The position numbers were made by a program, and so were the translations under genes. Below are positions 23,121 through 31,426 of a DNA stretch of 37,933 nucleotides, piece by piece. The notes beneath the pieces are model-generated. The model did no database searches. It was not told where the DNA came from and worked only from the letters and a program-made list of their open reading frames with translations. Numbering within the stretch: the stretch's first letter is position 1; each line of letters starts with the position of its first letter. Source of the DNA: Candidatus Aminicenantota bacterium (GTDB taxonomy: Bacteria; Acidobacteriota; Aminicenantia; Aminicenantales; UBA4085); NCBI GenBank assembly GCA_017883285.1, contig JADGNV010000050.1:1-37933 (forward strand), read 5' to 3'.

Positions 23121-24827
23121 ATGGACACGCGATACTCATCTCCCAAATCTCTCCGGCGGGCGCGGTTATTCCTTCGGTTCGCTCTTTGCGGCGCGGCGGC
23201 GGTCCTGCTCGTTTCCGGGACCGGATGGCGCCGCGGCCCCGAAGCGTTTCGGTTCGCCGGACGGGAAGAATTCTCGGAATCTATCGGAAATCCAAAATTG
23301 GCCTCCGTCCTCACCCGGCTGGCCGGGATCCGGGACTCCCAGGGAGAGTCCGCCGCGGAAGCCTTCGCCCGCATCCGCAAAATCGATTACCGCGACGGCT
23401 CGGTCCGCGTGGTGGCGGCGGCAAACGTCTCGCCGGCCGCGATGTCCGGGGAGGCGGCCGGCTCGATCCTCCGGGCCCGCATCGGATTCCTGGGCGGCCG
23501 CGTCGAGACCCGATCCCGGAACCTCATCCAGGCGTTCCTTCCGCTTGACGCCCTCGAAGGCCTGGCCGGCGACGCCCTGGTGAAATATGTCCGCCTCCCG
23601 CTCCGTCCGGTCAAGCTCCAGGTCACGAGCGAAGGCGTTTCGCGGACGGGGGCGGACAAGTGGAGGACTATTCCAGCCTATCGGACCGGCGCGGCGGCCA
23701 AGATCTGCATCCTCGACATCGGGTTCCTGGGCTACGAGAGCCTGCTCGGCTCGGAGCTCCCCTCCTCCGTCACGGCCCGCTCGTTCCGGGCCGACGGCGA
23801 CATCGCCGCAGGCGAGGACCACGGCACCGCCTGCGCGGAGATCGTGCACGACATGGCCCCGGACGCCCAGCTTTGGCTCGTGAATTTCGACACGGACGTC
23901 GAAGAGAGCGCGGCCGTGGACTGGCTCGCCCAGCAGGGCGTCCAGGTCATCTCCTATTCGCTCGGCTGGTACAACGCCGGTGCGGGCGACGGCACGGGCC
24001 CGATCTGCGCCGACGTGGAATATGCCGCCTCCCGGAACATCCTCTGGTGTTCGGCTGCGGGCAACGCGGCCACCGACCACTGGGAAGGTCAATTTAATGA
24101 TCCGGACGGCGACGGCTGGCTCAATTTCGCCGGGACAACCCGCTATTTGGAATTTCATGTTGCGGCCTATGACGATGTCGGCGTCTCGTTGAACTGGAAG
24201 GATTGGGGGATCTGGAACGGGTGGGACTATAACGGCTCGAACCAGGATTACGACCTCTACCTGTACCTTAAGCAGGGAACCACTTATCAGCTCGTAGACA
24301 AGTCGACGAACGCCCAGACGGGCTCCCAATGGCCCATCGAGGACATCTACGGCTGGTATACGGACCACGATGCGGTCTGGGCGGTGTCCATCAAACGGGT
24401 GAGCGGCTCGAAACCCGTCAATCTCGAGCTATTCACCTCCGGCAACGACCAGGCCATCTCCTACGCCGTCGCGGCCCACAGCCTCGTCGTCCCGGCCGAT
24501 TCGGCCTCGGCCATCGCGGTCGGCGCCACGGACTGGGAAGACGATTCCTACCATTATTACAGCTCCCAAGGCCCCACGCACGACGGCCGTCTCAAGCCCG
24601 ATCTGACGGCCCCGTCGGGCGTTTCGACGGCGACCTTCGGCAAGTGGAATTTCTACGGGACATCGGCCTCGGCGCCCCATGTCGCGGGCGCCTGCGGCCT
24701 CCTGCGCGGCCTGACGCCGTTCTCCGTCAAACAGGTCCGCGCTCTCCTCGACGAACGGGCGGTCGACCTCGGCCCCGCCGGGCCCGACTATGAGTTCGGA
24801 TACGGCCGATTGAACCTGAAAAAATGA
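23121..24827 (+). CDS. Secreted subtilisin-like (S8) serine protease with an inserted domain
   Basis: A 568-residue secreted protease: signal peptide within the first ~36 residues, a prodomain-like region to about 190, then an S8 domain. The triad is visible as D199 in CILDIGFLG, H234 in EDHGTACAE and S515 in GTSASAPHVAG; the oxyanion-hole asparagine is in CSAAGNAA. Between the asparagine region and the serine motif lies an insert (about 325-445) with Asp/Trp/Tyr-rich beta-strand character (WNGWDYNGSNQDYDLYLYLK), resembling a prepeptidase C-terminal/galactose-binding-like sandwich. Homologues degrade proteins outside the cell or at its surface; the target is unknown. It is the last gene of the plus-strand cluster. 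Confidence 0.9.
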   Translation: MDTRYSSPKSLRRARLFLRFALCGAAAVLLVSGTGWRRGPEAFRFAGREEFSESIGNPKLASVLTRLAGIRDSQGESAAEAFARIRKIDYRDGSVRVVAAANVSPAAMSGEAAGSILRARIGFLGGRVETRSRNLIQAFLPLDALEGLAGDALVKYVRLPLRPVKLQVTSEGVSRTGADKWRTIPAYRTGAAAKICILDIGFLGYESLLGSELPSSVTARSFRADGDIAAGEDHGTACAEIVHDMAPDAQLWLVNFDTDVEESAAVDWLAQQGVQVISYSLGWYNAGAGDGTGPICADVEYAASRNILWCSAAGNAATDHWEGQFNDPDGDGWLNFAGTTRYLEFHVAAYDDVGVSLNWKDWGIWNGWDYNGSNQDYDLYLYLKQGTTYQLVDKSTNAQTGSQWPIEDIYGWYTDHDAVWAVSIKRVSGSKPVNLELFTSGNDQAISYAVAAHSLVVPADSASAIAVGATDWEDDSYHYYSSQGPTHDGRLKPDLTAPSGVSTATFGKWNFYGTSASAPHVAGACGLLRGLTPFSVKQVRALLDERAVDLGPAGPDYEFGYGRLNLKK

Positions 24828-24830
24828 CGG

Positions 24831-24853
24831 TCGGAAGGGGTCTTCCCCTCCGA
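24831..24853. repeat. Hairpin with 19-bp core, copy A
   Basis: GGAAGGGGTCTTCCCCTCC at 24833-24851 folds into a stem with a bulged A and a TCTT loop, lengthened by TC/GA. It lies 4 bp after the protease stop and can act as its terminator, although no T-tract follows. The identical 19 bp occur in inverted orientation at 26910-26928. Confidence 0.7.
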
Positions 24854-24940
24854 GTTGACCGAAGTTCTCCGGTCGGACGGCCCGCACGCCGCGGGCGAAG
24901 GAGGTGCCGCCATGTCGCCTTCCCGCCTGCGGCCGGACCA

Positions 24941-25423
24941 TCAGGAAATGACTTTTTTCAGCTTGGCTTTTTCGATCAGAAGCTGGCCCTGGTAGGACAC
25001 ATAGTTCAGGAGGATCAGGACGCGGTCCTGGCCGGAAAGGTTCTTCTTGAAGACGCCACGCAGGCCCTTGAGCGGGCCCTCGGCGACTTCGATCTGGTCG
25101 CCGAGCTCGGGTTCGAGGCCGTGCTTGGCGAGCTCGATGAATCCGTCAACTTCGCGGGTCCGGATCTCGGATAGGACCTCGTCGTCGAGCGGCACCGGCC
25201 CGGCATCGTTCCCCACGATGCGTTTGACACCGCGGGTGTACTTGACCAGTTTGTATTGTTCGGGGTTGTCGAACCGGACGAATTCATAGCCCGGAAAGAA
25301 GGGTTTGGTCCGGCCGCCCTCCAGGTATTTCGGGCTGTACACCTCGATCCCGCCGGCCTGGAAGAGCCGCTCGACCTGGGACTCCTTCTTCGGCTTGGTG
25401 TTGAGGACGAACCAGCGGACCAT
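24941..25423 (-). CDS. NusG/RfaH-like transcription antitermination factor (paralogue)
   Basis: A 160-residue protein with an N-terminal NGN domain (about 1-95; WFVLNTKPKKESQVERLFQAGGIEVYSPKYLEGGRTKPFFPGYEFVRFD) and a C-terminal KOW domain (about 107-160; ELGDQIEVAEGPLKGLRGVF). NusG-family proteins bind RNA polymerase and change pausing or termination. The short length, the RTKPFFPGYEFVRF segment and the lack of a neighbouring secE/rplK indicate a specialised RfaH/UpxY-like paralogue rather than housekeeping NusG. Such paralogues usually precede polysaccharide operons, but here it sits 1 nt behind a peptidase gene, with no such operon in view. Confidence 0.87.
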   Translation of the reverse strand: MVRWFVLNTKPKKESQVERLFQAGGIEVYSPKYLEGGRTKPFFPGYEFVRFDNPEQYKLVKYTRGVKRIVGNDAGPVPLDDEVLSEIRTREVDGFIELAKHGLEPELGDQIEVAEGPLKGLRGVFKKNLSGQDRVLILLNYVSYQGQLLIEKAKLKKVIS

Positions 25424-25424
25424 G

Positions 25425-26813
25425 CTAGATTTTCACGGCCTCTTCGATCTTGGCCGGGGTCTTGGGAATGGGTTTGCCCAGTAGGCGGTGGCCGTCCTTG
25501 GTGATGAGGACGTCGTCCTCGATTCGGATCCCGCCGAAATTCCGATAGCGGGCCAGCTTGTCGTACGCGATGAAGTCGAGGAACTTGTTTTCTTTCTTCC
25601 ACTTGTCGATCAAGGCCGGAATGAAGTAGATCCCGGGCTCGACGGTCATGACATGGCCTTCCCGCAGCTCTTTGGCCATGCGGAGATAGGCCAGGCCGAA
25701 CTGGGCGCTCCGCTGGATGCTCTCGTCGTAGCCGACGAAGTTCTCCCCGAGGTTTTCCATATCGTGGACGTCCAGGCCGAGCATATGGCCGAGGCCGTGG
25801 GGGAAGAACAGGGCGTGCGCGCCCTGGAGAACGGCTTCCTCGACATCGCCCTTCATCAGGCCGAGGGCCTTGAGCCCTCCGGCGATGACCCGGGCCGTCA
25901 GGAGATGAATGTCGCGGTACCGCACGCCCGGCTTCATCGATTTGATGGCGGTTTCCTGGGCTTTGAGGACGATCTCGTAGATCTCTTTCTGGGCGCTTGC
26001 GAATTTCCCGCCGACCGGGACGGTCCGGGTGATATCGGCAGCGTATCCCAGGGGCGACTGTCCGCCGGCGTCCACAACCAGGAGGTCGCCTTTTTTCAGC
26101 TTGTTGGAGTGGGAATGGTTGTGCAGGATCTGACCGTTCTTGGTCAGGATGGTCGGAAAGGCGGTCAGGCCGCCGTCGGCGATGGCCAGGCCGTCGATCC
26201 GGCCGGCGATGTCCTTCTCGAAGATGCCGGGCTGGGCCATGTGCATGGCCGAGACATACATCTTGAAGGTCGTCTTGAGGGCGAGCTCGATCTGAGCGAC
26301 TTCCTGGTCGGACTTGAGCGACCGCTGGGCCGCGATAGCCTTGGTCAGGCCGGGCGAGGCCTTGGCCTTGGCTTCCTCCGGTTTGATCCCGAGGAGCGCT
26401 TCGATCCTTAGGAAGGTTTCGGGACGGTAGGGCGGCAGATAGTGGACCGGTCTCCCCTTCGCTAGGGCGTCCCGCAGCAGGCCCGCCAGGTCCTTGAGGG
26501 GAGCGGTCAACTTGATGCCGACGGCGACGGCCCGCTCCTGGACCGTCGGGAGGTATCCCATCCAAATGACGTCTTCGATATCGATGTCGTCCCCGAAGAG
26601 GGTGTCCTTCTTTTCATCCACGTCGATGACCGCGGCCAACTTCGGCGTATCTAGGCCGAAAAAATAGAGGAAGGTGCTGTCCTGGCGGAAGGGATAGGTG
26701 TTCGCCGCGTAATTCATGGGGCTGTCGTCGTTTCCGAGGAGCAAGATCAGTCCGTTCTGTACTTGCTTCTTCAGGAAGTCGCGTCTTCGGATATAGGTCT
26801 TCGCCTCAAACAT
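25425..26813 (-). CDS. pepP: Xaa-Pro aminopeptidase (M24B)
   Basis: A 462-residue metallopeptidase that removes the N-terminal residue before proline. The AMP_N domain occupies about 1-130 (with NYAANTYPFRQDSTFLYFFGL); the pita-bread catalytic domain follows. The five metal ligands are visible: Asp in VVDAGG, Asp in YAADITRTVPV, His in FFPHGLGHMLGLDVHD, Glu in MTVEPGIYF and Glu in GGIRIEDDVLIT. The ATG at 26813 has AAAGGAG just upstream and matches the family start; an open extension of 20 codons does not. It is translated with the NusG-like gene, 1 nt apart, and preceded by two hairpins and tRNA-fMet on the same strand. Confidence 0.93.
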   Translation of the reverse strand: MFEAKTYIRRRDFLKKQVQNGLILLLGNDDSPMNYAANTYPFRQDSTFLYFFGLDTPKLAAVIDVDEKKDTLFGDDIDIEDVIWMGYLPTVQERAVAVGIKLTAPLKDLAGLLRDALAKGRPVHYLPPYRPETFLRIEALLGIKPEEAKAKASPGLTKAIAAQRSLKSDQEVAQIELALKTTFKMYVSAMHMAQPGIFEKDIAGRIDGLAIADGGLTAFPTILTKNGQILHNHSHSNKLKKGDLLVVDAGGQSPLGYAADITRTVPVGGKFASAQKEIYEIVLKAQETAIKSMKPGVRYRDIHLLTARVIAGGLKALGLMKGDVEEAVLQGAHALFFPHGLGHMLGLDVHDMENLGENFVGYDESIQRSAQFGLAYLRMAKELREGHVMTVEPGIYFIPALIDKWKKENKFLDFIAYDKLARYRNFGGIRIEDDVLITKDGHRLLGKPIPKTPAKIEEAVKI

Positions 26814-26904
26814 GGGGTCTCCTTTCGCCGGAATCGACGGGCCTTGGGGCGTGGTCATGGAGGAATGTAACAAAAATCAGGAGCGGAAGTCAATTTGGAG
26901 GCGA

Positions 26905-26933
26905 CATTTGGAGGGGAAGACCCCTTCCAAATG
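26905..26933. repeat. Hairpin with 19-bp core, inverted copy B
   Basis: CATTTGGAGGGG (26905-26916) pairs with CCCCTTCCAAATG (26921-26933) around an AAGA loop with one bulged T: a 12-bp stem. The 19-bp core (26910-26928) is the exact inverse of copy A at 24833, but the outer pairs differ and still match each other. On the minus strand it lies between tRNA-fMet and pepP. Confidence 0.7.
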
Positions 26934-26949
26934 AGGCCCCGCGCCTCAT
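26931..26949 (-). terminator. Hairpin downstream of tRNA-fMet, possible terminator
   Basis: On the minus strand ATGAGGC and GCCTCAT form a 7-bp stem with a 5-nt loop, followed by TTT, 30 bp after the tRNA. It shares 3 bp with hairpin copy B, so the two cannot both be complete. It may end the tRNA transcript. A TATAAT sequence at 26957-26952 lies just before it and could start pepP, but no -35 box fits. Confidence 0.4.
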
Positions 26950-26978
26950 CTATTATAGGGGGAAAATCGGATTCGGGA

Positions 26979-27055
<77 letters not shown>

Positions 27056-27066
27056 ATCACGAGGGC

Positions 27067-27094
27067 ATTATAGCAAAAAAATCCCGTTTGTCAA
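27067..27094 (-). promoter_or_regulatory. Consensus promoter of tRNA-fMet
   Basis: On the minus strand a perfect TTGACA (27094-27089), a 16-bp spacer and a perfect TATAAT (27072-27067) lie 12 bp before the tRNA 5' end, so transcription should begin about 5 nt upstream of the mature tRNA. It is back to back with the nuoJ promoter, the -35 boxes being 34 bp apart. Confidence 0.88.
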
Positions 27095-27128
27095 AACATT
27101 CTTGCCGTCCGCGATTCCGAAAATTTCC

Positions 27129-27157
27129 TTGACGGCGGTCGACCCAAAAAATATAAT
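27129..27157 (+). promoter_or_regulatory. Promoter of nuoJKLMN, giving a nearly leaderless transcript
   Basis: TTGACG (27129-27134), a 17-bp spacer and a perfect TATAAT (27152-27157) form a strong sigma-70 promoter. Only 14 bp separate the -10 box from the nuoJ ATG, so the leader would be about 8 nt, and the only GAGG (27158-27161) would lie before the predicted start site. Confidence 0.75.
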
Positions 27158-27171
27158 GAGGCAATCGAAAA

Positions 27172-27660
27172 ATGATGATCATCGTATTTTTTGCGCTGGC
27201 CGTGATTTGCACGGGTTCCGTGCTGGGTATGATCATCTCCCGCAACCAGGGCACGAGCGCCCTCCTCCTCGTTCTGGCGTTCGCCTCGCTCGGCGGCCTG
27301 TTCGGCCTCCTCGGGGCGGGGTTCCTGGCTGTCGTGCAGGTCATCATTTACGCCGGGGCCATCATGGTCCTGTTCATCTTCGTGATCATGATGATCAACC
27401 TCCGTGAGGGCATCGCCCCGGAGAAGAGGACTTGGACGATCGTCTTGTCCTGCGCCATGGCCCTCGTCATCCTCGGGGAAATCGTCTTCGCTGCGCGCGG
27501 GGTCGCTCCCGAGGCCCCCCCTGCGCTAGCTGGGGTGTCGCCCACGGAGCTCGGCCGTCTGTTGTTCACGAAATATCTCTATCCCTTCGAGATCACCTCG
27601 GTCCTGATTCTGGCCGCCCTCGTCGGGGCCATCGTCCTGGTGAAGAAGAGGGAGCCATGA
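27172..27660 (+). CDS. nuoJ: NADH-quinone oxidoreductase subunit J
   Basis: A 162-residue membrane subunit of complex I with about five helices. The VVQVIIYAGAIMVLFIFVIMMINL segment is the conserved third helix, with its characteristic tyrosine (Y60) and pi-bulge region that takes part in coupling the quinone site to the antiporter arm. It is the first gene of the cluster, immediately after the promoter, and overlaps nuoK by 4 bp (ATGA). Two ATG codons stand in tandem at the start (27172 and 27175). nuoA-I are not upstream. Confidence 0.94.
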   Translation: MMIIVFFALAVICTGSVLGMIISRNQGTSALLLVLAFASLGGLFGLLGAGFLAVVQVIIYAGAIMVLFIFVIMMINLREGIAPEKRTWTIVLSCAMALVILGEIVFAARGVAPEAPPALAGVSPTELGRLLFTKYLYPFEITSVLILAALVGAIVLVKKREP

Positions 27661-27962
27661 CCGTCCCCGCCTCCTACTTTTTCATCCTGAGCATCGTCCT
27701 GTTTGTCCTGGGAATCGTAGCCTTCTTCGTCAAGCGGGACCTCATCTCCCAGTTCATGGCCGTCGAGGTCATGCTCAACAGCGCCAACCTGGCCTTTCTG
27801 GCCCTCGCCAAGGCGGCCGCGTTCGCGGACGCCCAGGCCGTCGTGTTCTTCATCATCACCGTGGCGGCCGCCGAAGCCTCGATCGGCCTGGCCATCGTCC
27901 TGCTCATCTTCCGCCGGAAGAAATCCATCCGCACCGCCGACCTGGACTCGATGAAAGGCTGA
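27657..27962 (+). CDS. nuoK: NADH-quinone oxidoreductase subunit K
   Basis: A 101-residue, three-helix complex I subunit of standard length. The two membrane glutamates that belong to the proton path are present: E37 in FMAVEVMLNSANL and E73 in VAAAEASIGLAIVL. It starts inside the nuoJ stop and is followed after 1 bp by nuoL. Together with J it links the quinone module to the antiporter-like subunits L, M and N. Confidence 0.96.
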   Translation: MTVPASYFFILSIVLFVLGIVAFFVKRDLISQFMAVEVMLNSANLAFLALAKAAAFADAQAVVFFIITVAAAEASIGLAIVLLIFRRKKSIRTADLDSMKG

Positions 27963-27963
27963 C

Positions 27964-29865
27964 ATGACGGACCTCTTCTGGCTCATCCCCTTCCCGCCCG
28001 CCCTGAGCGCCCTCGTCCTCATCCTCTTCGGGCGCGTCCTGTCCAAGAGGTGGGTGACGATCCAGGCCTGCGGAGCCGTGCTCGTCTCGTTCGGCTTGTC
28101 GCTTCTCTCGTTCGGCGGGCTCCTCGGCGCCTCGGCCGAAGGATTGCCGCTCATCAAAACGTTGTTCCCCTGGATCCGGGCCGGTGCCTTCCGCGCCGAT
28201 TTCGCCTTCCAGTTCGATCCGCTCTCGGCGGTGATGGTCCTCGTCGTCACGGGCGTAGGTTTCCTGATCCATGTCTATTCCGTCGGGTACATGTCCCATG
28301 ACAAGGGCACCACCCGCTTCTTCTCCTACATGAACCTCTTCATGTTCGCCATGCTGATCCTGGTTCTGGCCTCGAACATGGTCCTGATGTTCGTCGGCTG
28401 GGAGGGTGTCGGCCTGTGTTCGTATCTGCTCATCGGCTTCTGGTTCGAGAAGAAATCCGCCGCCGCCGCCGGTAAAAAGGCGTTCATCGTCAACCGGATC
28501 GGGGATGCCGGGTTCCTGCTCGGCCTTCTCTTTCTGTTGACCGTGGTCGGGACGTCGGACTTCACGGCGATCAGCGGCGCCGTCCAGAGCGGCGCGATCG
28601 GCGCCGGGCTGGCGACGCTCATCGCTATCCTCCTGTTCGTCGGAGCGACGGGCAAGTCCGCCCAGATCCCACTCTACATTTGGCTGCCGGATGCCATGGA
28701 GGGCCCGACCCCCGTCAGCGCCCTGATCCATGCCGCGACGATGGTCACGGCGGGGGTCTACATGGTCGCCCGGTTGAACCCCCTCTTCAGCCTGTCCGTC
28801 CCAGCCGGGAACGTCGTCGCGATCATAGGGGCCGCGACCGCCGTCTTCGCCGCCACCATGGCCCTGACCCAGAACGACATCAAGCGGGTCCTGGCCTATT
28901 CCACGATCTCCCAGCTCGGATACATGTTCCTCGGCTGCGGCGTCGGGGCCTATGCCGCCGGGATCTTCCATCTCGCGACCCACGCCTTTTTCAAGAGCCT
29001 GCTCTTCCTTTCGGCCGGGAGCGTCATCCACGCTTTGTCCGGCGAGCAGGACATGCGGAAGATGGGCGGGCTCAAGAAATACCTGCCGCGCACCTACAAG
29101 CCGTTCCTGGTCGGGGCGATCGCCATTTCGGGCGTGCCCTTCCTGTCCGGGTTCTTCTCCAAGGACGCGATCCTGACCTCGGCTTTCGCCCAGGGCCGCT
29201 ATATCCTCTGGGGCCTCGGCCTGGCCGGGGCGATCATGACCGCGTTCTATATGTTCCGGCTGATCTTCCTGACCTTCCATGGTGAGGAGCGGCTGACGCC
29301 GGAGGCCAAGCTCCATCTGCACGAATCTCCCAAGGTGATGACGGTCCCCTTGGCCATCCTGGCCGTCTTCTCGGTCATCGCCGGCTATGTCGGCCTACCG
29401 GCCATTTTCGGCGGGCGCGCGGACCTCTTCCGCCGCTTCCTCGAACCCGTGATCAAGCCGGCCGGAGAAGGCCATCTCTCGCTCGGCACGGAAGGCCTGC
29501 TGATCCTGGCTTCGGTCGCGGCGGCGTTTCTCGGGATCGTGATCGCGTATTGGTTCTATCTCCGGAATCCCCGTGTCCCCCAGACCCTGGCCGCCCGGTT
29601 CCCCGGCGTGTACAAACTCCTCACCAATAAATATTTCGTGGACGAGGCCGTCGGGGCCGTCATCATCCGGCCCCTGCTCCGGGGTTCGGAGCTCGTCTAT
29701 ACCGGCTTCGATCTGAAGGTCATCGACGGCGCCCTCAACGGCTCGGCCGCGGCGGCCGGGTTCTTCGGCAAGGTCCTGAGCGTTTTCCAGACCGGGTTCG
29801 TCAAGGATTACGCCGTCGTCTTCCTGCTGGGCGTCGCCGTCATTCTCGGAGTCCTCTTGTTCTAA
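27964..29865 (+). CDS. nuoL: NADH-quinone oxidoreductase subunit L
   Basis: A 633-residue antiporter-like proton-pumping subunit. Conserved charged residues of the channel are visible: E147 in FVGWEGVGLCSYLLIGFW and K231 in GATGKSAQIPLYIWLPDAMEGPTPVSALIHAATM. The C-terminal part keeps the long amphipathic segment and a last membrane helix (FVKDYAVVFLLGVAVILGVLLF), so the lateral arm that clamps M and N should be present. Length is within the usual 600-660 range. The gene begins 1 bp after nuoK and is followed 4 bp later by nuoM. Confidence 0.96.
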   Translation: MTDLFWLIPFPPALSALVLILFGRVLSKRWVTIQACGAVLVSFGLSLLSFGGLLGASAEGLPLIKTLFPWIRAGAFRADFAFQFDPLSAVMVLVVTGVGFLIHVYSVGYMSHDKGTTRFFSYMNLFMFAMLILVLASNMVLMFVGWEGVGLCSYLLIGFWFEKKSAAAAGKKAFIVNRIGDAGFLLGLLFLLTVVGTSDFTAISGAVQSGAIGAGLATLIAILLFVGATGKSAQIPLYIWLPDAMEGPTPVSALIHAATMVTAGVYMVARLNPLFSLSVPAGNVVAIIGAATAVFAATMALTQNDIKRVLAYSTISQLGYMFLGCGVGAYAAGIFHLATHAFFKSLLFLSAGSVIHALSGEQDMRKMGGLKKYLPRTYKPFLVGAIAISGVPFLSGFFSKDAILTSAFAQGRYILWGLGLAGAIMTAFYMFRLIFLTFHGEERLTPEAKLHLHESPKVMTVPLAILAVFSVIAGYVGLPAIFGGRADLFRRFLEPVIKPAGEGHLSLGTEGLLILASVAAAFLGIVIAYWFYLRNPRVPQTLAARFPGVYKLLTNKYFVDEAVGAVIIRPLLRGSELVYTGFDLKVIDGALNGSAAAAGFFGKVLSVFQTGFVKDYAVVFLLGVAVILGVLLF

Positions 29866-29869
29866 GACC

Positions 29870-31426
29870 ATGAGCATCCCCATCCTGAGCCTCGTCACGT
29901 TCGTTCCTCTCCTGGGGGCCGTCCTGCTCATCTTCCTGCCGAGGGAGCGCAAGACCCTTTTCTACGGCGTGGCTCTGACGCTCTCCCTTTTCGTCTTCGC
30001 GGCCTCTCTCCTCCTGTATTTCCGGTTCGACGCCGCGGCGGCCGGACCGCAATTCGTCGAAAAATCCGCCTGGCTGGGCTTCGGCATCCAATATCATCTG
30101 GGGATTGACGGTATCAGCCTGTTCCTGGTGCTCCTCACGACCTTCCTCGTGCCGATCGTCATCCTCGCCTCGTGGAGCTACATCCAGGACCGGATCAAGG
30201 AATACCTGATTTTCATGCTCCTTCTGGAGACCGGCATCCTGGGCGTCTTCCTCTCGCTCAACCTCTTCCTCTTCTATGTGTTCTGGGAGGCCGCCCTCAT
30301 TCCGATGTACTTCCTGATCGGCATCTGGGGCGGCAAGCGCCGCGTTTACGCCACCATGAAGTTCGTCCTCTTCACGATGTTCGGCAGCCTCCTGATGCTG
30401 GCTGCGATCTTCACCCTGTCTTCGCTCTTCTTCAAGGCGACCGGGACGTATTCCCTGAACGTCTTCGAACAGGCGCGGATGGTCCTCAATCCCCGCCTTC
30501 AGACCTGGCTCTTCCTGGCCTTCGGCCTGGCGTTCGCCATCAAGGTCCCGATGTTCCCCTTCCACACCTGGCTGCCCGACGCCCATGTCGAGGCGCCGAC
30601 GGGAGGCTCGGTTCTTCTGGCCGCGTTGCTCCTCAAGATGGGCTCCTACGGGTTCATCCGGTTCGCGATCCCCCTCTTCCCGGACGCGGTCGAGACGTTT
30701 CTTCCGGCGCTGTCCGTCCTCTGCCTCATTGGGATCATTTACGGGGGCCTCATGGCCCTGATCCAGAAGGATATCAAGTCGCTCGTCGCCTACTCGAGCG
30801 TCAGCCACATGGGGCTGGTCATGCTCGCCGTCTTCTCCCTCAACGTCGAGGGAACGCTCGGCGCGATCTACCAGATGCTGAACCACGGCCTGAGCACCGG
30901 CGCGCTGTTCCTGGCGGTCGGCATCCTCTACGAGCGGGCCCATACCCGGGCGATCAAGGACTTCGGCGGGGTCAGCAAGCAGATGCCGGTCTTTTCCGCC
31001 TTCTTCTTGATCGCCATCCTGTCCTCGGCCGGCCTGCCGGGCCTGAACGGGTTCATCGGAGAGATCAGCTGCCTCTATGGGATCTTCGCGGCCAACAAGA
31101 TCTACGCCGTTCTGGCCGTGACGACGGTCATCCTGGGCGCCGCGTATCTCCTGTGGATGTTCCAGCGGGTCATGCAGGGCCCCATCACCAACGAGAAAAT
31201 CCTGTCGTTCCGCGATATGGGCCGCCGCGAAATCCTCTATTTCGCGCCGATCGTCGTCCTGATGTTCTGGATGGGGATTTCGCCCCAGACCTTCCTGGGG
31301 AAAATGGAGGCGTCGGTCACGGCCTACGTTCAGCGGATCAAAGGCCGCGAGCGGGTGTTCGTCCAGAAGCCCGGCCCCTCGCCTGCGGCTCGCCGCATCG
31401 ACGTCCGGGAGGCGCTCTCGCGATGA
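29870..31426 (+). CDS. nuoM: NADH-quinone oxidoreductase subunit M
   Basis: A 518-residue antiporter-like subunit of complex I with about 14 helices. Channel residues include E140 in FYVFWEAALIPMYFLIGIWG and K225 in AFAIKVPMFPFHTWLPDAHVEAPTGGSVLLAALLLKMG. The last 30 or so residues (RIKGRERVFVQKPGPSPAARRIDVREALSR) are a basic cytoplasmic tail. The stop overlaps the nuoN start by 4 bp. Confidence 0.96.
   Translation: MSIPILSLVTFVPLLGAVLLIFLPRERKTLFYGVALTLSLFVFAASLLLYFRFDAAAAGPQFVEKSAWLGFGIQYHLGIDGISLFLVLLTTFLVPIVILASWSYIQDRIKEYLIFMLLLETGILGVFLSLNLFLFYVFWEAALIPMYFLIGIWGGKRRVYATMKFVLFTMFGSLLMLAAIFTLSSLFFKATGTYSLNVFEQARMVLNPRLQTWLFLAFGLAFAIKVPMFPFHTWLPDAHVEAPTGGSVLLAALLLKMGSYGFIRFAIPLFPDAVETFLPALSVLCLIGIIYGGLMALIQKDIKSLVAYSSVSHMGLVMLAVFSLNVEGTLGAIYQMLNHGLSTGALFLAVGILYERAHTRAIKDFGGVSKQMPVFSAFFLIAILSSAGLPGLNGFIGEISCLYGIFAANKIYAVLAVTTVILGAAYLLWMFQRVMQGPITNEKILSFRDMGRREILYFAPIVVLMFWMGISPQTFLGKMEASVTAYVQRIKGRERVFVQKPGPSPAARRIDVREALSR

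Noticed and set aside
24912-24995. 27-codon frame after GAAGGAGG (MSPSRLRPDHQEM...)
   Set aside because: The ribosome site is good, but most of the frame is antisense to the end of the NusG-like gene, and the peptide has no recognisable feature; probably chance.
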